Translations under genes and position numbers: made by a program | From: Streptococcus sanguinis SK355 | GTDB taxonomy: Bacteria; Bacillota; Bacilli; Lactobacillales; Streptococcaceae | Direction of reading: 5' to 3' | Assembly (NCBI RefSeq): GCF_000212855.1 | Contig: NZ_GL890993.1 | Coordinates: forward strand, 393,335-457,334 | Length of the DNA: 64,000 bases | In this document: positions 14,672-24,289 of the stretch, piece after piece | Numbering within the stretch: position 1 is the stretch's first letter | How the letters are laid out: every line of letters starts with the position of its first letter | The notes under the pieces: generated by a model | What the model was told of the DNA's origin: nothing | What the model saw: only the letters and a program-made list of their open reading frames with translations | Database searches by the model: none

Positions 14672-15993
14672 ACCGATACTTTCCTTCCTCTCCTTGTAAA
14701 TCGTACTCTACTCAGTAAATCAGCTGCCATATAAATCACAAAAGCATAGATAATCCGATTAATATGGGTTGTCAGCAATGACAGCAACGTTTCCTGAAAG
14801 AATGAAATGACCAAAGGATACGCAAATAAAGCGAAAACAATAACCTTTAGCGGGGTGAAATAGCGTTTTTTGATAGAATAGTAGAAACTTCCGTAAAAGA
14901 AGCCATATAAAAGCTGAAAGATAAGGACTGAAAAATAGCCAAAATCCTTGATAAAGTAGTAATAAATTGTGTAAACATTGGTTTTATCGTCGTTGAAATG
15001 AACAACAGGCAAGAAAGGTGTCAGCTCATGGCTAGACAGACCGAGGGATTTCAATGTTCCATAGATAGCAATAAGAGTATTTTCTCCAAAGACTTGATTA
15101 TCGCTATAAAGAGTAGGATTTTTCAGATAGTAGTCTAAAGCCTGAATGGGTGAACCCATATATTTAACCAAGTTATCCAAAATTCCAAACTCTGCTCGAC
15201 TATCCACTCGATTGAGAACAAAGGTTCCAACCGCCATGAATAAGACAAGGAATACAAAGCCAATTATCAGCAAAGAGCGAAAAAGCTTCACACCATACCT
15301 ACTGTCTCTCCACGAATAATACTTCGAGAAAAATAACATATACACAATAGCATATCCTGCAACCAAGCCCAGCAACTCCGTACGTCCGGTAGACAAGAGG
15401 GAAACACCTAAAGAAAGCAGACTAACCAGCAGTAACTTGCCCTTGTAAAAAATGCCATCTTTTCCCGAAAAAAGAGACTCGCAGAAAAAGTAGAAGAAAA
15501 CAATTCCTAAGGAAAAGTTAACTCGCAACAAATTAAGGCTAAGACGACTAAGAGAGAAATCATAATTTGTAGTCATATGCCGAGCCAATTCAATGGTTTT
15601 AAACAATCCCCCCGGTACCTGCTTGCTCTGCGCCGCCAAATAAAGCAAATCGGAATAAATAAATCTGACCGCATAAGCCAAAAACAAGAGAACTAAAATA
15701 ATGAAAAAAGTACTCACCTTTATTTGACTAGGTTTAGCATCCAACTTTTTCTCAGCAAACAAATTCGATGACAACAGGACCCCCATTAAAAAAATGGCAT
15801 TCCCAACAAAGATCACCGTGACCGTTATCAGAGAAAGTCCCTCTCCCCATTTGGATGAATAAAATGCAGTAAAAATGCTTGCTATCATCCATATTGCCAG
15901 ATATATAAAAGCCGGGTTAGCATAGTCTCTTCCTACCGTTTTGATTGTCAAAAACAATAGGAAGAGGCCTCCCAAAATTAGTAAAAAAACCAT
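14668..15993 (-). CDS. wzy: Oligosaccharide repeat-unit polymerase (Wzy-like)
   Basis: A 441-residue protein with about 11 hydrophobic helices and a larger outside loop after mid-protein (about residues 255-340), the usual topology of Wzy polymerases. These join flipped repeat units at the outer face of the membrane. Sequence similarity within the family is low, so the call rests on topology and position between LicD and the cytidylyltransferase in a locus with a flippase. Its start overlaps the licD stop. Confidence 0.8.
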   Translation of the reverse strand: MVFLLILGGLFLLFLTIKTVGRDYANPAFIYLAIWMIASIFTAFYSSKWGEGLSLITVTVIFVGNAIFLMGVLLSSNLFAEKKLDAKPSQIKVSTFFIILVLLFLAYAVRFIYSDLLYLAAQSKQVPGGLFKTIELARHMTTNYDFSLSRLSLNLLRVNFSLGIVFFYFFCESLFSGKDGIFYKGKLLLVSLLSLGVSLLSTGRTELLGLVAGYAIVYMLFFSKYYSWRDSRYGVKLFRSLLIIGFVFLVLFMAVGTFVLNRVDSRAEFGILDNLVKYMGSPIQALDYYLKNPTLYSDNQVFGENTLIAIYGTLKSLGLSSHELTPFLPVVHFNDDKTNVYTIYYYFIKDFGYFSVLIFQLLYGFFYGSFYYSIKKRYFTPLKVIVFALFAYPLVISFFQETLLSLLTTHINRIIYAFVIYMAADLLSRVRFTRRGRKVSV

Positions 15994-16916
15994 TATCTTC
16001 CTTCTATTAATTCAACCCAATTATCTCTCAGTCTGACATGACGTTCTGTCTGTTCTTTTCTTTCAGGCGGTGTCATGTAATCACCGTAGCGATTAGTCAG
16101 ATACTTGTCCGCATCATTAGGTCCATCGAACTCATAGCCTTCAAAGGAATACTTCTTAGCTGGATAGAAACTTTCATAGTCAATAGTCTCTCCCAGATAG
16201 CCTTTTACACCATAAGCAATTGTTATTTTTGAAGTCTTCTTATTAGACTGAATGAGTTTTTCCATCAACTTATACATATTAGCTGGCCCCATGATAAAAG
16301 AAGGGAAGCCTATCAGTCTTCTGATCCAAAGATTTTGTCTGAGTTCTTTGGATTCTTTAGCCATATAGGTCAGATGCGGAGTAAACTTCGTATAGCAGCG
16401 TGAGCTATTGTGTGACAAATCCAAGGCTCTGAATAGAAGACCCTTGAGCTTGCGAAGCATGTTATTCTCTGGGACAAAGTCAATTGGCAGCATATCAAGA
16501 TAAAGATGTTTCTTTTTACTGAAACCTTCTCCCAAAACATCATAGTAAGTCAGTGACTTGCTCTGCAGCTTTAGAACCTTAAAGACACTGTCTGTCGCAT
16601 CCGCAGGAGAGATCAGCTCGAAGTCCTCGCTGTCCGCAAAGATTTCCTGAAGACGATTGTAGTCCTCTCGGAACATCACTAAGTCGATATCATCGTCCCA
16701 AGGGATATACCCCCCATGTCGCAAAGAACCAATCAAGGTCCCTGCAACCATATAGGAATGAATATGATGCCGACGACACTCTGCATCAAATTTTTTATAC
16801 ATTTGTAAATAGGCTTTTTGCAAAACCTTTAATTTATCATCCGTAATTTTCTGATACATGGGGCTGAAGCGTTCTCCCAAAGCCAACTCCCATTCAATCT
16901 TACTGGTTCCTCTCAT
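15993..16916 (-). CDS. LicD-family phosphotransferase
   Basis: A 307-residue LicD-family (nucleotidyltransferase-fold) enzyme. GTLIGSLRHGGYIPWDDDIDLVMFR (about 60-85) is the family core, with the Gly-Ser and DDDID metal-binding residues. LicD proteins move phosphocholine, phosphoribitol or similar groups from CDP carriers to glycans. The nearby cytidylyltransferase would supply the CDP donor. GGGAGG lies 8 bases before the ATG. The donor group cannot be read from sequence; no choline uptake or kinase genes lie in this window. Confidence 0.88.
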   Translation of the reverse strand: MRGTSKIEWELALGERFSPMYQKITDDKLKVLQKAYLQMYKKFDAECRRHHIHSYMVAGTLIGSLRHGGYIPWDDDIDLVMFREDYNRLQEIFADSEDFELISPADATDSVFKVLKLQSKSLTYYDVLGEGFSKKKHLYLDMLPIDFVPENNMLRKLKGLLFRALDLSHNSSRCYTKFTPHLTYMAKESKELRQNLWIRRLIGFPSFIMGPANMYKLMEKLIQSNKKTSKITIAYGVKGYLGETIDYESFYPAKKYSFEGYEFDGPNDADKYLTNRYGDYMTPPERKEQTERHVRLRDNWVELIEGR

Positions 16917-16921
16917 TTTTC

Positions 16922-17881
16922 TTACCTCCCAAACTTTTTCAATAATCTCCTAGCAAGTCCATTCAGTGAGTAGGTGTATACCAAATCACTGATGAAATCT
17001 TTTATTGTTCGATACTCCCTTATTTGAAACATCAGGCCCAAAGCCCAAAATGGATTTCTAGACTGTAATAATTTCAGTCTAAGATTGGTCAAGGCCAAAG
17101 CCTTAGTAACCTGGCGATGGTCCCCTTCAGAAATCTGTCGCTCCTCTGCGATTTTTTTCACGGACTCATAGCGACTGATGACCTTCTGTAAATAGTTAAT
17201 CCTAGATAACCTCGTTTTGTTAAAACTGAGCGACGACGCAGACTGGGTTACATTCGCCTGATGAATGCGATGCTGATCTAAAAGCTGGTCCAAGCAAACA
17301 ACTTTTCCATACAATGGAGCCAGCATACCAAATAAAACATCATGATAGTCAAATCCAGGATAATCCATATACTGCTGCTGCAAAATATCCGTCAGTACCG
17401 ACTTTCTAAAAGTTGTCTGATAACCTGACGGCCATTTTTTCAGAAGCCAAGCTAGATTTCTTTCTTGCCTTTCTCCTGAAACCTTGGGCTCCTTGATGAC
17501 CTGACCATTTTGATCAATCAAGTAAGACCGGCCATACACCATAGCAGCGTCCGTTTCTAACAGCACTTTCTGCAAGGCAGCTGTTTTATCAGGCAGCCAT
17601 TTATCATCCTGATCAGCGAAAAAAACAATATCGTGCTCAGCTAAACTCGCTAATTTTATAAAAGTTCGATAATGGCCCAAATTTTCCTGATTTTCAATCA
17701 GCTGCCAATCAGTCAGTTGATGCTTGATGATGTAGTCCTTGATTAGCGCCACTGTCTGATCTGTCGAACAGTCATCACAGATAATGACCTGATCAGGCTT
17801 CAGCTTTTGAGTGCGGATAGAGTCTAGTTGCTCCAAAATAAAATCCGCCCCATTATAGGTCGCCATCACGACAGAAATCAT
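16922..17881 (-). CDS. Family 2 glycosyltransferase, rhamnosyltransferase-like
   Basis: A 319-residue GT2 enzyme. The GT-A fold starts with ISVVMATYNGADFILEQLDSI, followed by the nucleotide-binding DDCSTDQT and the metal-binding FADQDDKW (about 89-96). The FADQDD form is common in rhamnosyl- and related transferases, but the sugar is uncertain. It would add one sugar to the lipid-linked repeat unit at the cytoplasmic face. The gene sits 5 bases before licD. Confidence 0.86.
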   Translation of the reverse strand: MISVVMATYNGADFILEQLDSIRTQKLKPDQVIICDDCSTDQTVALIKDYIIKHQLTDWQLIENQENLGHYRTFIKLASLAEHDIVFFADQDDKWLPDKTAALQKVLLETDAAMVYGRSYLIDQNGQVIKEPKVSGERQERNLAWLLKKWPSGYQTTFRKSVLTDILQQQYMDYPGFDYHDVLFGMLAPLYGKVVCLDQLLDQHRIHQANVTQSASSLSFNKTRLSRINYLQKVISRYESVKKIAEERQISEGDHRQVTKALALTNLRLKLLQSRNPFWALGLMFQIREYRTIKDFISDLVYTYSLNGLARRLLKKFGR

Positions 17882-17972
17882 TTCTCCCTCCTTCCTAAAC
17901 TTTTCATCCTATATCCCCCTAACTTCTAGCTTTCTCCCTGTCTAAGCTAGACTGCTCTGTCTGGAAAGAAGA

Positions 17973-18791
17973 TTACTTCCTTCTAAGCAGATACTTATAA
18001 ATAAACGCTTTTATCCAAATAGGCGTTCCCACAAAAGCGCGAATCATCAACATATTTTGATAATATTGCCCTCGGTTCAACATACCATGTGACAGCAAAA
18101 AAGTATTGACTACTTTCCAGCTGGCAATCTGCTCTGTCTGGCTTCTTCTCGTATGCATGCCATTTCCGACGCGAGCATAAACCAAGACCCGATTAAGATT
18201 GGCGAAACGACAGCCCTGAGCAGCCATTCTCGCCCAAAGATAATAGTCTTCCACTAAAGGCAAGGGCTTGTAATTGCCTGCTTTTAAAACAGATGATTTC
18301 TTGAAAAATACCGTCATGTGACAGAAAGGATTTCTCCGCTGCAACCTTTTGATAATCTCTTCATGAGAAAGCGGCATCTGTTTCTCTGCCACTATTTGAT
18401 CTGGTTCCGAATCAAATTCTATGATATTTCCCCCCAGAACATCTAACTGCGGATGCTGCTCAATATAGTCCACTTGTTGCTGGAAACGGTCCGGTGTCGC
18501 AATGTCATCTGTATCCATTCTAGCAATCCAGTCATAAGAACAAGCCTCAACTCCCCGATGCAAAGCTTCTCCCAATCCGACATTCTCCTTTAAGTGTAGA
18601 ACTTTCATCTCTGGAAATTTTTCCTTGAAATCTTGAATCGTCTGATACAGCTCTTCTGTCAGCGGCCCATCCTCTACAAGGACAAGCTCATCTGGCTTGC
18701 GACTCTGCTCTATAAGAACGCTATTTAGACTCTTCCTTAAGAAATCCGGATTCTCCTTCTGATAGACAGACATCAATACCGAAAATTTCAC
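17973..18791 (-). CDS. Family 2 glycosyltransferase
   Basis: A 272-residue GT2 enzyme beginning MKFSVLMSVYQKENPDFL, with ELVLVEDGPL, WIARMDTDDIATPDRF (DTDD metal site) and PLVEDYYLWARM near the acceptor site. The GTG at 18791 is preferred: a run of six G lies 7 bases upstream and the protein then begins exactly like its relatives. An ATG at 18806 would add five residues. A 91-base gap separates it from the next gene. Sugar specificity unknown. Confidence 0.86.
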   Translation of the reverse strand: MKFSVLMSVYQKENPDFLRKSLNSVLIEQSRKPDELVLVEDGPLTEELYQTIQDFKEKFPEMKVLHLKENVGLGEALHRGVEACSYDWIARMDTDDIATPDRFQQQVDYIEQHPQLDVLGGNIIEFDSEPDQIVAEKQMPLSHEEIIKRLQRRNPFCHMTVFFKKSSVLKAGNYKPLPLVEDYYLWARMAAQGCRFANLNRVLVYARVGNGMHTRRSQTEQIASWKVVNTFLLSHGMLNRGQYYQNMLMIRAFVGTPIWIKAFIYKYLLRRK

Positions 18792-18816
18792 TAACAATCC
18801 CCCCATTCATCCTAAA

Positions 18817-19677
18817 CTAGTTTCCCTTCTCCGTCTTCTCAATAGACCTCCTAAAATCTGCCACCTGATAAGACTGAGGATAGCTAGACATCTCTTTTTC
18901 ATAAGTTAAGTCTGAAAATAGCTTATTCAGAGTCGAAACATGGCGAGATAGTCTTTTTAAAATCCAGTTAAATGCAGGCAGCAAGACTACTCTCTGGCCA
19001 TGAGTCCTTTTTATTTCTTTGACTAGCTGAGAGGTGTTGACATAGTCCTGATTTTGAGGATAGAAAACACCGCTGTCTTGATTCTGAACAATCAGTCTGA
19101 TAAACTCACAAAGGTTATCAATATAAATCATACTACGTTCATTCTGAACCAAAGGGAAGACTGGTAGCTTCTGAGCCAACTTTGACAGTCGCTTATAATT
19201 TCCCTTAGCTTGATGACCATAAACCATGGGCGGCCGTAAAACTGCTAATTTGAAATCTTCGCTCTCCAATTCCGCTAGAAGTTGCTCAGCAGCTAGTTTG
19301 CTTTTGCCATAAAAAGAATCAGGACTCTCTTGTGTCTCCTTTGTGATAACACGATCTCCCAAAATTTCGCCATAGACGCTCATGCTGCTCATAAAGATAA
19401 ACTGTTTGACACCTTCGCGTTTAGCCTTTTGAGCCAATTCATAAGGTAGCTGAGTATTGACTTGCTTATATACCGATTCCATCTCTTTTGATGGGTTGGA
19501 GATATGGACAATCGCCGCCAAATGCAAAATTACATCAAAAGACGAAAAATCTTTCTCCTTCCAGGTTTCTCCGCGGACATCCAGCTCATCAACCTGAACA
19601 TCCTCCCGTGAAGAAACATACCTCTTAAAGCTCCGGCCGATATAGCTACCCTCTCCCGTAATTAATATTCTTTTCAT
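18817..19677 (-). CDS. SDR epimerase/reductase of nucleotide sugars
   Basis: A 286-residue extended SDR: ITGEGSYIG as the NAD(P)-binding turn (variant of GxxGxxG), SSMSVYG, and YGKSK with the catalytic Tyr and Lys. It lies between a family 2 glycosyltransferase and the initiating sugar transferase, next to the CapD-like 4,6-dehydratase. That trio is known to make and load UDP-N-acetyl-6-deoxyhexosamines, so a 4-ketoreductase giving UDP-QuiNAc or UDP-FucNAc is plausible; this is inference. Ordinary 4-epimerase activity is the alternative. Confidence 0.83.
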   Translation of the reverse strand: MKRILITGEGSYIGRSFKRYVSSREDVQVDELDVRGETWKEKDFSSFDVILHLAAIVHISNPSKEMESVYKQVNTQLPYELAQKAKREGVKQFIFMSSMSVYGEILGDRVITKETQESPDSFYGKSKLAAEQLLAELESEDFKLAVLRPPMVYGHQAKGNYKRLSKLAQKLPVFPLVQNERSMIYIDNLCEFIRLIVQNQDSGVFYPQNQDYVNTSQLVKEIKRTHGQRVVLLPAFNWILKRLSRHVSTLNKLFSDLTYEKEMSSYPQSYQVADFRRSIEKTEKGN

Positions 19678-19683
19678 CAGCCT

Positions 19684-20289
19684 TTAATCTTTCTTTTCCA
19701 TATTTCTCGTGCCGCCTTCAACAACACCTTCGCTCTTGACCACACTCTTAATGGTGCCAAAGAAACAGCGGACATCTAATCCAAAAGACAAATGCTGGAC
19801 GTAGTAGCCGTCCAATTCAGCTTTCTTGGAGATTGGCAACTCATCTCGCCCGTGAATCTGAGCCCATCCCGTCAGACCTGGCAAAACATCATTTGCTCCA
19901 TAGCGGTCTCGCTCTTCAATCAAATCATACTGATTCCAAAGAGCCGGTCTTGGACCTATGATACTCATGTCACCAACAAAAATATTCCAAATCTGAGGCA
20001 ACTCATCCAGAGATGTCTTCCTTAGAAATTTCCCAACCTTTGTAATCCATTGCTCAGGATTTTCAAGTAAATGAGTTGGAGTATCCTTAGGTGTGTCAAT
20101 TCGCATCGTTCTGAATTTCAAAATATAGAAGTGTTTCTTATGCAGACCGACCCGCTTCTGTTTGAACAAAACTGGTCCTTTTGAATCCAATTTAATAGCG
20201 AGTACTAGAAGCAGAAAAAATGGTGATAAGACAAGCATTCCTAAGAATGACAAGACTATATCTAATGTTCGTTTAAAAAATTTATACAT
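19684..20289 (-). CDS. Initiating sugar-phosphate transferase (PglC/WcaJ class)
   Basis: A 201-residue monotopic phosphoglycosyltransferase. One N-terminal hydrophobic re-entrant segment (about 7-32) is followed by the catalytic core with KRVGLHKKHFYILKFRTM, the LRKTSLDELPQ motif (Asp-Glu dyad) and GPRPAL. It transfers a sugar phosphate from UDP-sugar to undecaprenyl phosphate, the first step of repeat-unit assembly. The short form without the large membrane domain of CpsE is usual for enzymes using N-acetyl-6-deoxyhexosamines, which fits the CapD-like neighbour. Confidence 0.9.
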   Translation of the reverse strand: MYKFFKRTLDIVLSFLGMLVLSPFFLLLVLAIKLDSKGPVLFKQKRVGLHKKHFYILKFRTMRIDTPKDTPTHLLENPEQWITKVGKFLRKTSLDELPQIWNIFVGDMSIIGPRPALWNQYDLIEERDRYGANDVLPGLTGWAQIHGRDELPISKKAELDGYYVQHLSFGLDVRCFFGTIKSVVKSEGVVEGGTRNMEKKD

Positions 20290-20304
20290 GATTATCCTAA
20301 AAAC

Positions 20305-22107
20305 TTATTGCTGTGCAAACTTTACCAGGCTGTCCTTGAGGTCATTTGCACCAAGAGTCAGAAGAGAGTCCACATAGGAATCTACCTCGGTCTTGGGCAA
20401 CGACTGAACATTCCCTACAAAAATCTTTTCATAGACTTGATCATTGACCTTTTCCTTGGCAGACAAGAGCTCTTCATAAAGCTTTTCACCCGGTCGAATG
20501 CCTGCTTCCTGAATCTGAATCTCCTCTTCAGTATGGCCACTGAGCGTAATCATCTTTTTAGCTAGGTCCAAAATTTTCACAGGCTCGCCCATATCCAAGA
20601 CAAAAACCTCTCCCCCTTGCATCAAGGCCCCAGCCTGAATCACCAAGCGGCTGGCTTCTGGTATCGTCATGAAATAACGTGTCATTCGAAAGTCCGTCAC
20701 GGTGATAGGACCTCCCTTGGCAATCTGCTCCTTGAACAAAGGAACAACACTACCTCGGCTGCCCAAAACATTCCCAAAGCGGACAGCTGAGAAAAGAGTC
20801 TTTCCTTCTTCATTTAAACTGGTCACGACCATTTCTGCCACACGCTTAGTTGCCCCCATAACATTAGGTGGGTTGACTGCCTTATCTGTAGAGATCATGA
20901 CAAATTTCGCGACACCAGCTGCCTTTGCTGCTTCTGCTACATTTCGTGTACCATAGATATTGTTTTTGACTGCTTCTGTCGGATTGTACTCCATCAAAGG
21001 GACATGCTTGTGAGCTGCTGCATGATACACTCGATCAGGACGATAGGTTTCCATAATATGGAAAATCCTCTCTCTATCTTGAATATCTGCAATGATTGGA
21101 ATTAACTCAATATCATCTTTATAACGACTTGACAGCTCCTTGTGAATCAAATAAATGGAATTTTCTCCATGACCTAGAAGCAGGAGCCTAGCTGGGCAAA
21201 ATTGAGCAATCTGACGGCAAAGTTCCGAGCCGATTGACCCACCTGCCCCCGTAACTAGCACTGTCTTGCATTTAATATTGGACTTCAAACTTTGCTGATC
21301 CAGCTTAACTTCTTTACGTCCCAACAGATCTGCAATATCAATTTCCTGAAGTTTGCTGACAGATAATTTCCCCGTAATCACCTGTTCATACTTAGGCATG
21401 GCATTGACCTTGACCTCCGTCTGTTGGCAGTACTCTACGATTCGTTCGTAATCATCCGGAGCCAACGAAGGAATGGCAATGACAATTTGTTCAACTTCAT
21501 AATTCCCTACAATTTCAGGTATCTGCTCAGTTGTTCCTACAACTTTTACTCCATGAAGATAAGTATTTTGCTTATTCTTATCATCGTCTACAATCGCGAC
21601 TATTTTTAAATCTTTTGATTTTTGCTGGGCTGTCTTGATAAAGAGACTAGCACCATCCCCTGAACCAACAACAAGTGTCTTTGTCCCATCCACTTTCTTA
21701 CCCAACAAGGCTGAAGGGTGCTGCACGAATTCATGAATTTCCCGCCAAGTCAGCCTTGAAGCAATAACCAACAAAAACGATAGCAGCATAGAAAGAACAA
21801 TATATCTACTGTTTGTGGATTCGTAAAAAATTTTCTCTACAATGTATACAATCGAGTAAGCTCCTAAAATTGAGCCCCCCACTCGAAACATTGTTTTGTA
21901 ATCTGTATACCTTGTAATCGTAGAAAAGACATTCGACAGTGTTGCAAATGTCAAATACAGTACAATAATCCCCATTAAAATAGAGACAAAAGATAAATCC
22001 GTTATCCCGACATATTTTGCTAAGAAGAATTTTGAAATCCCCTGACTTATACTGAGCAAAATAATATCAACAATAATTAAGATGACTCTTTTTCTCGCTC
22101 TTGTCAT
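20305..22107 (-). CDS. CapD/PglF-type UDP-GlcNAc 4,6-dehydratase
   Basis: A 600-residue membrane-bound dehydratase. Four N-terminal hydrophobic helices (about 10-125) and a first Rossmann domain (about 145-265) precede the SDR catalytic domain with VTGAGGSIGSELCRQ. In the active site TDKAVNPPNVMGATKR, Met replaces the usual Tyr of YxxxK, as in PglF and WbpM. These enzymes make UDP-4-keto-6-deoxy-GlcNAc. It is the first gene after cpsD, so the sugar-specific part of the operon begins here. Confident as to family, less so as to exact product. Confidence 0.9.
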   Translation of the reverse strand: MTRARKRVILIIVDIILLSISQGISKFFLAKYVGITDLSFVSILMGIIVLYLTFATLSNVFSTITRYTDYKTMFRVGGSILGAYSIVYIVEKIFYESTNSRYIVLSMLLSFLLVIASRLTWREIHEFVQHPSALLGKKVDGTKTLVVGSGDGASLFIKTAQQKSKDLKIVAIVDDDKNKQNTYLHGVKVVGTTEQIPEIVGNYEVEQIVIAIPSLAPDDYERIVEYCQQTEVKVNAMPKYEQVITGKLSVSKLQEIDIADLLGRKEVKLDQQSLKSNIKCKTVLVTGAGGSIGSELCRQIAQFCPARLLLLGHGENSIYLIHKELSSRYKDDIELIPIIADIQDRERIFHIMETYRPDRVYHAAAHKHVPLMEYNPTEAVKNNIYGTRNVAEAAKAAGVAKFVMISTDKAVNPPNVMGATKRVAEMVVTSLNEEGKTLFSAVRFGNVLGSRGSVVPLFKEQIAKGGPITVTDFRMTRYFMTIPEASRLVIQAGALMQGGEVFVLDMGEPVKILDLAKKMITLSGHTEEEIQIQEAGIRPGEKLYEELLSAKEKVNDQVYEKIFVGNVQSLPKTEVDSYVDSLLTLGANDLKDSLVKFAQQ

Positions 22108-22145
22108 GTTCCTAATCTCCCAATTATCCTAAAACTCTTTATTCC

Positions 22146-22844
22146 CTATTTCCCATAATTGCCATAGCTGCCATATCCCCCATAAGTTCCGTAGGCACCA
22201 TAGCGTTCCAAATCAATGTTATATTTATTGAGGACAACACCCAAAAAAGGAGTTCCCGTTTGTTCCAACTGCTCTTTAGCTTTCATGACTGCTTTTCGTT
22301 TGATATGGCCTGCTTGTGTCACCAAGAAGCTAGCATCGCATTTCTGAGCGATGATAGCCGCATCAATGACCAGACCAATCGGTGAAGTATCTACGATGAT
22401 GTAGTCATAGCGGACACGCAGGTCAGTCAAAAGCGCTTCAAACTGCTTGCTTTGCAAAAGCCCAGTCGGATTAGGTGATACTGGACCAGATAAGATCACA
22501 TCTAGGTTATCCAGATCTGTATCGTTGATGACTTCATGCAGGGCAGCCTGTCCTGACAGATAGTCCGTCAGTCCTGATACTTTTCTCTGACTGCTAAACA
22601 CACCGGACATGACTGAGTTGCGGATATCCGCATCGATCATCAAGGTCTTATGACCAGCTCTGGCAAAAGCGGCCGCGAGATTCACTGAGGTTGTAGACTT
22701 TCCTTCATTTGCCGTCACCGAGCTTATTTCGACCATCTTGATATTAGCGCCGCTCAGCTGTACATTAGTACTTAGAGCATTGTAGTATTCCTCGGTTAGT
22801 TTGACAAGGTTCCTTTTTTTCCTAACTAATTCTAAGGTTGCCAT
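22146..22844 (-). CDS. cpsD: Tyrosine-protein kinase CpsD (Wze)
   Basis: A 232-residue BY-kinase. Walker A is SVTANEGKSTTS (about 42-53), Walker A' is MIDADIRNS and Walker B is IIVDTSPIG. The C-terminus is a Tyr-Gly cluster of six tyrosines that is autophosphorylated. It works with CpsC to control chain length and export and is dephosphorylated by CpsB. It follows cpsC by 10 bases. GGGAG lies 5 bases before the ATG. Confidence 0.95.
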   Translation of the reverse strand: MATLELVRKKRNLVKLTEEYYNALSTNVQLSGANIKMVEISSVTANEGKSTTSVNLAAAFARAGHKTLMIDADIRNSVMSGVFSSQRKVSGLTDYLSGQAALHEVINDTDLDNLDVILSGPVSPNPTGLLQSKQFEALLTDLRVRYDYIIVDTSPIGLVIDAAIIAQKCDASFLVTQAGHIKRKAVMKAKEQLEQTGTPFLGVVLNKYNIDLERYGAYGTYGGYGSYGNYGK

Positions 22845-22854
22845 TTTCTCTCCC

Positions 22855-23550
22855 TTACATTCTGTTCATATCTGGGATAACGCCCAACAGCGTCAAGCCC
22901 ATAACTTCTTCAATGTCTTCTGGCTTCTTCACCCGATCATCCAAGATTTCTACCGCGATGATAAAGATCGACATCAGGACGCTGCCCCCTAAAAATCCTA
23001 AGATAACATTACGTCGAATATTTGGTGAAGAAGGCTCTGCTGGGACTGTTGCTTCTTCCAAAGTTGTCACATCAGAAACTTTTGTCACTTCGATAATTTT
23101 CTCAGCAGCAATATTACGGAAGGCATTGGCAATGCGAGCCGCTTCCTCCGGATTGTCATCTTTAACTGTAATCGAAACGATACGAGTATCCGCCGGAACG
23201 GAAACGGTGATGTGACGCGTCAGCTCTCTTGGTGACGTTTGCAGTTTCAACTCACTAATTGCCTGTGATAGAACCGCCTGTGACAGAATGATTTCCTTAA
23301 AGTCCTTAACGAGGTAAGAACCCGCCTGCAGGTCCTGATTAGTCAAAGCTGCCTGCGTTTCGTTCTGACGGCTAACCACATAGATGCGTGTGGTACTCTG
23401 ATACATTTTCTTAGCAATAAAGACGCTGTAGCCAAAAGCCAGCAAAGAAAAGAGCACAGCTCCCAATACGATGGTAAATTTCTTCAGCCATAAGGCTCTC
23501 AGCAAGGACAGAATATCGATTTCTACGATTTGCTTTTCTTGTTTTTCCAT
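22855..23550 (-). CDS. cpsC: Chain-length regulator CpsC (Wzd)
   Basis: A 231-residue polysaccharide co-polymerase with a Wzz domain: cytoplasmic N-terminus, a first membrane helix (about 26-48), an extracellular loop with PADTRIVSITVKD, the Pro-rich PAEPSSPNIRRN, and a second helix (about 180-200). It anchors and activates CpsD. Its start lies 7 bases after cpsB. Confidence 0.95.
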   Translation of the reverse strand: MEKQEKQIVEIDILSLLRALWLKKFTIVLGAVLFSLLAFGYSVFIAKKMYQSTTRIYVVSRQNETQAALTNQDLQAGSYLVKDFKEIILSQAVLSQAISELKLQTSPRELTRHITVSVPADTRIVSITVKDDNPEEAARIANAFRNIAAEKIIEVTKVSDVTTLEEATVPAEPSSPNIRRNVILGFLGGSVLMSIFIIAVEILDDRVKKPEDIEEVMGLTLLGVIPDMNRM

Positions 23551-23557
23551 TTTTCCC

Positions 23558-24289
23558 CTAAATCAATTCATTTTTCAATAATAATGCTTGGTTGCCGCCA
23601 AAGAGAGCCTCAGCCCGGCGGGAACCGTATTTCTTAGCGACGATGTCAAAGGCCTCTTTCATAAAGGGCGGTCTCTGGCTTAGATTGTGCATGTCGCTGG
23701 CAACAAAGTGGACCAAGTCCTTCTCCAAAAAGAACTGAGCCCGTTTTTTCATAAATTTATGCGAGTCTCCAAGCAGCCTAGGCTTCAGAACACTGGAGCT
23801 ATTAATCTGAGTATAGCAGCCCATATTAATGAGTTCCTGCACCTTCTTTTCATCATTTTCCAGGCAGTGATAGCGCTCAATATGAGCAAGGACCGGTGTT
23901 AGACCTAAGCGCAGAATCTGAGCCAAGCCTTTATGGATGTCTTTATAAGGCGTTGCCATGCTAAACTCAATCAGCACATAGCGTGTGCCAGCTAGACTGG
24001 GGAAAATCCCCTTTTCCAACTTATCCGCCACATCACTGGTGTAATAAATCTCTGCCCCATAGAGAACCGTCAAGTCAGGCGCCACAAGCTCTGCCAGTTC
24101 TTTTACCATTTTAAAGTTAGCTCTAATGGTCTCCTCAGGCGTTTCAAACATGCCCTTTCTGCGATGAGAGGTAGAGATAATAGTCCGAACTCCCTGTCGA
24201 TAGCTTTCTTCCAGCAGTTTTTTGGAATCATCAAAATTCTTAGGACCATCGTCCACATCAAAGATAATATGAGAATGGATATCAATCAT
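23558..24289 (-). CDS. cpsB: Tyrosine phosphatase CpsB (Wzh)
   Basis: A 243-residue PHP-domain phosphatase that dephosphorylates CpsD. Metal-binding motifs: [15 protein letters not shown] at the N-terminus, GAEIYY in the middle, HIERYHCL and FVASDMHN at the C-terminus. It overlaps the cpsA stop by 4 bases (ATGA), so translation is coupled. Confidence 0.95.
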   Translation of the reverse strand: MIDIHSHIIFDVDDGPKNFDDSKKLLEESYRQGVRTIISTSHRRKGMFETPEETIRANFKMVKELAELVAPDLTVLYGAEIYYTSDVADKLEKGIFPSLAGTRYVLIEFSMATPYKDIHKGLAQILRLGLTPVLAHIERYHCLENDEKKVQELINMGCYTQINSSSVLKPRLLGDSHKFMKKRAQFFLEKDLVHFVASDMHNLSQRPPFMKEAFDIVAKKYGSRRAEALFGGNQALLLKNELI

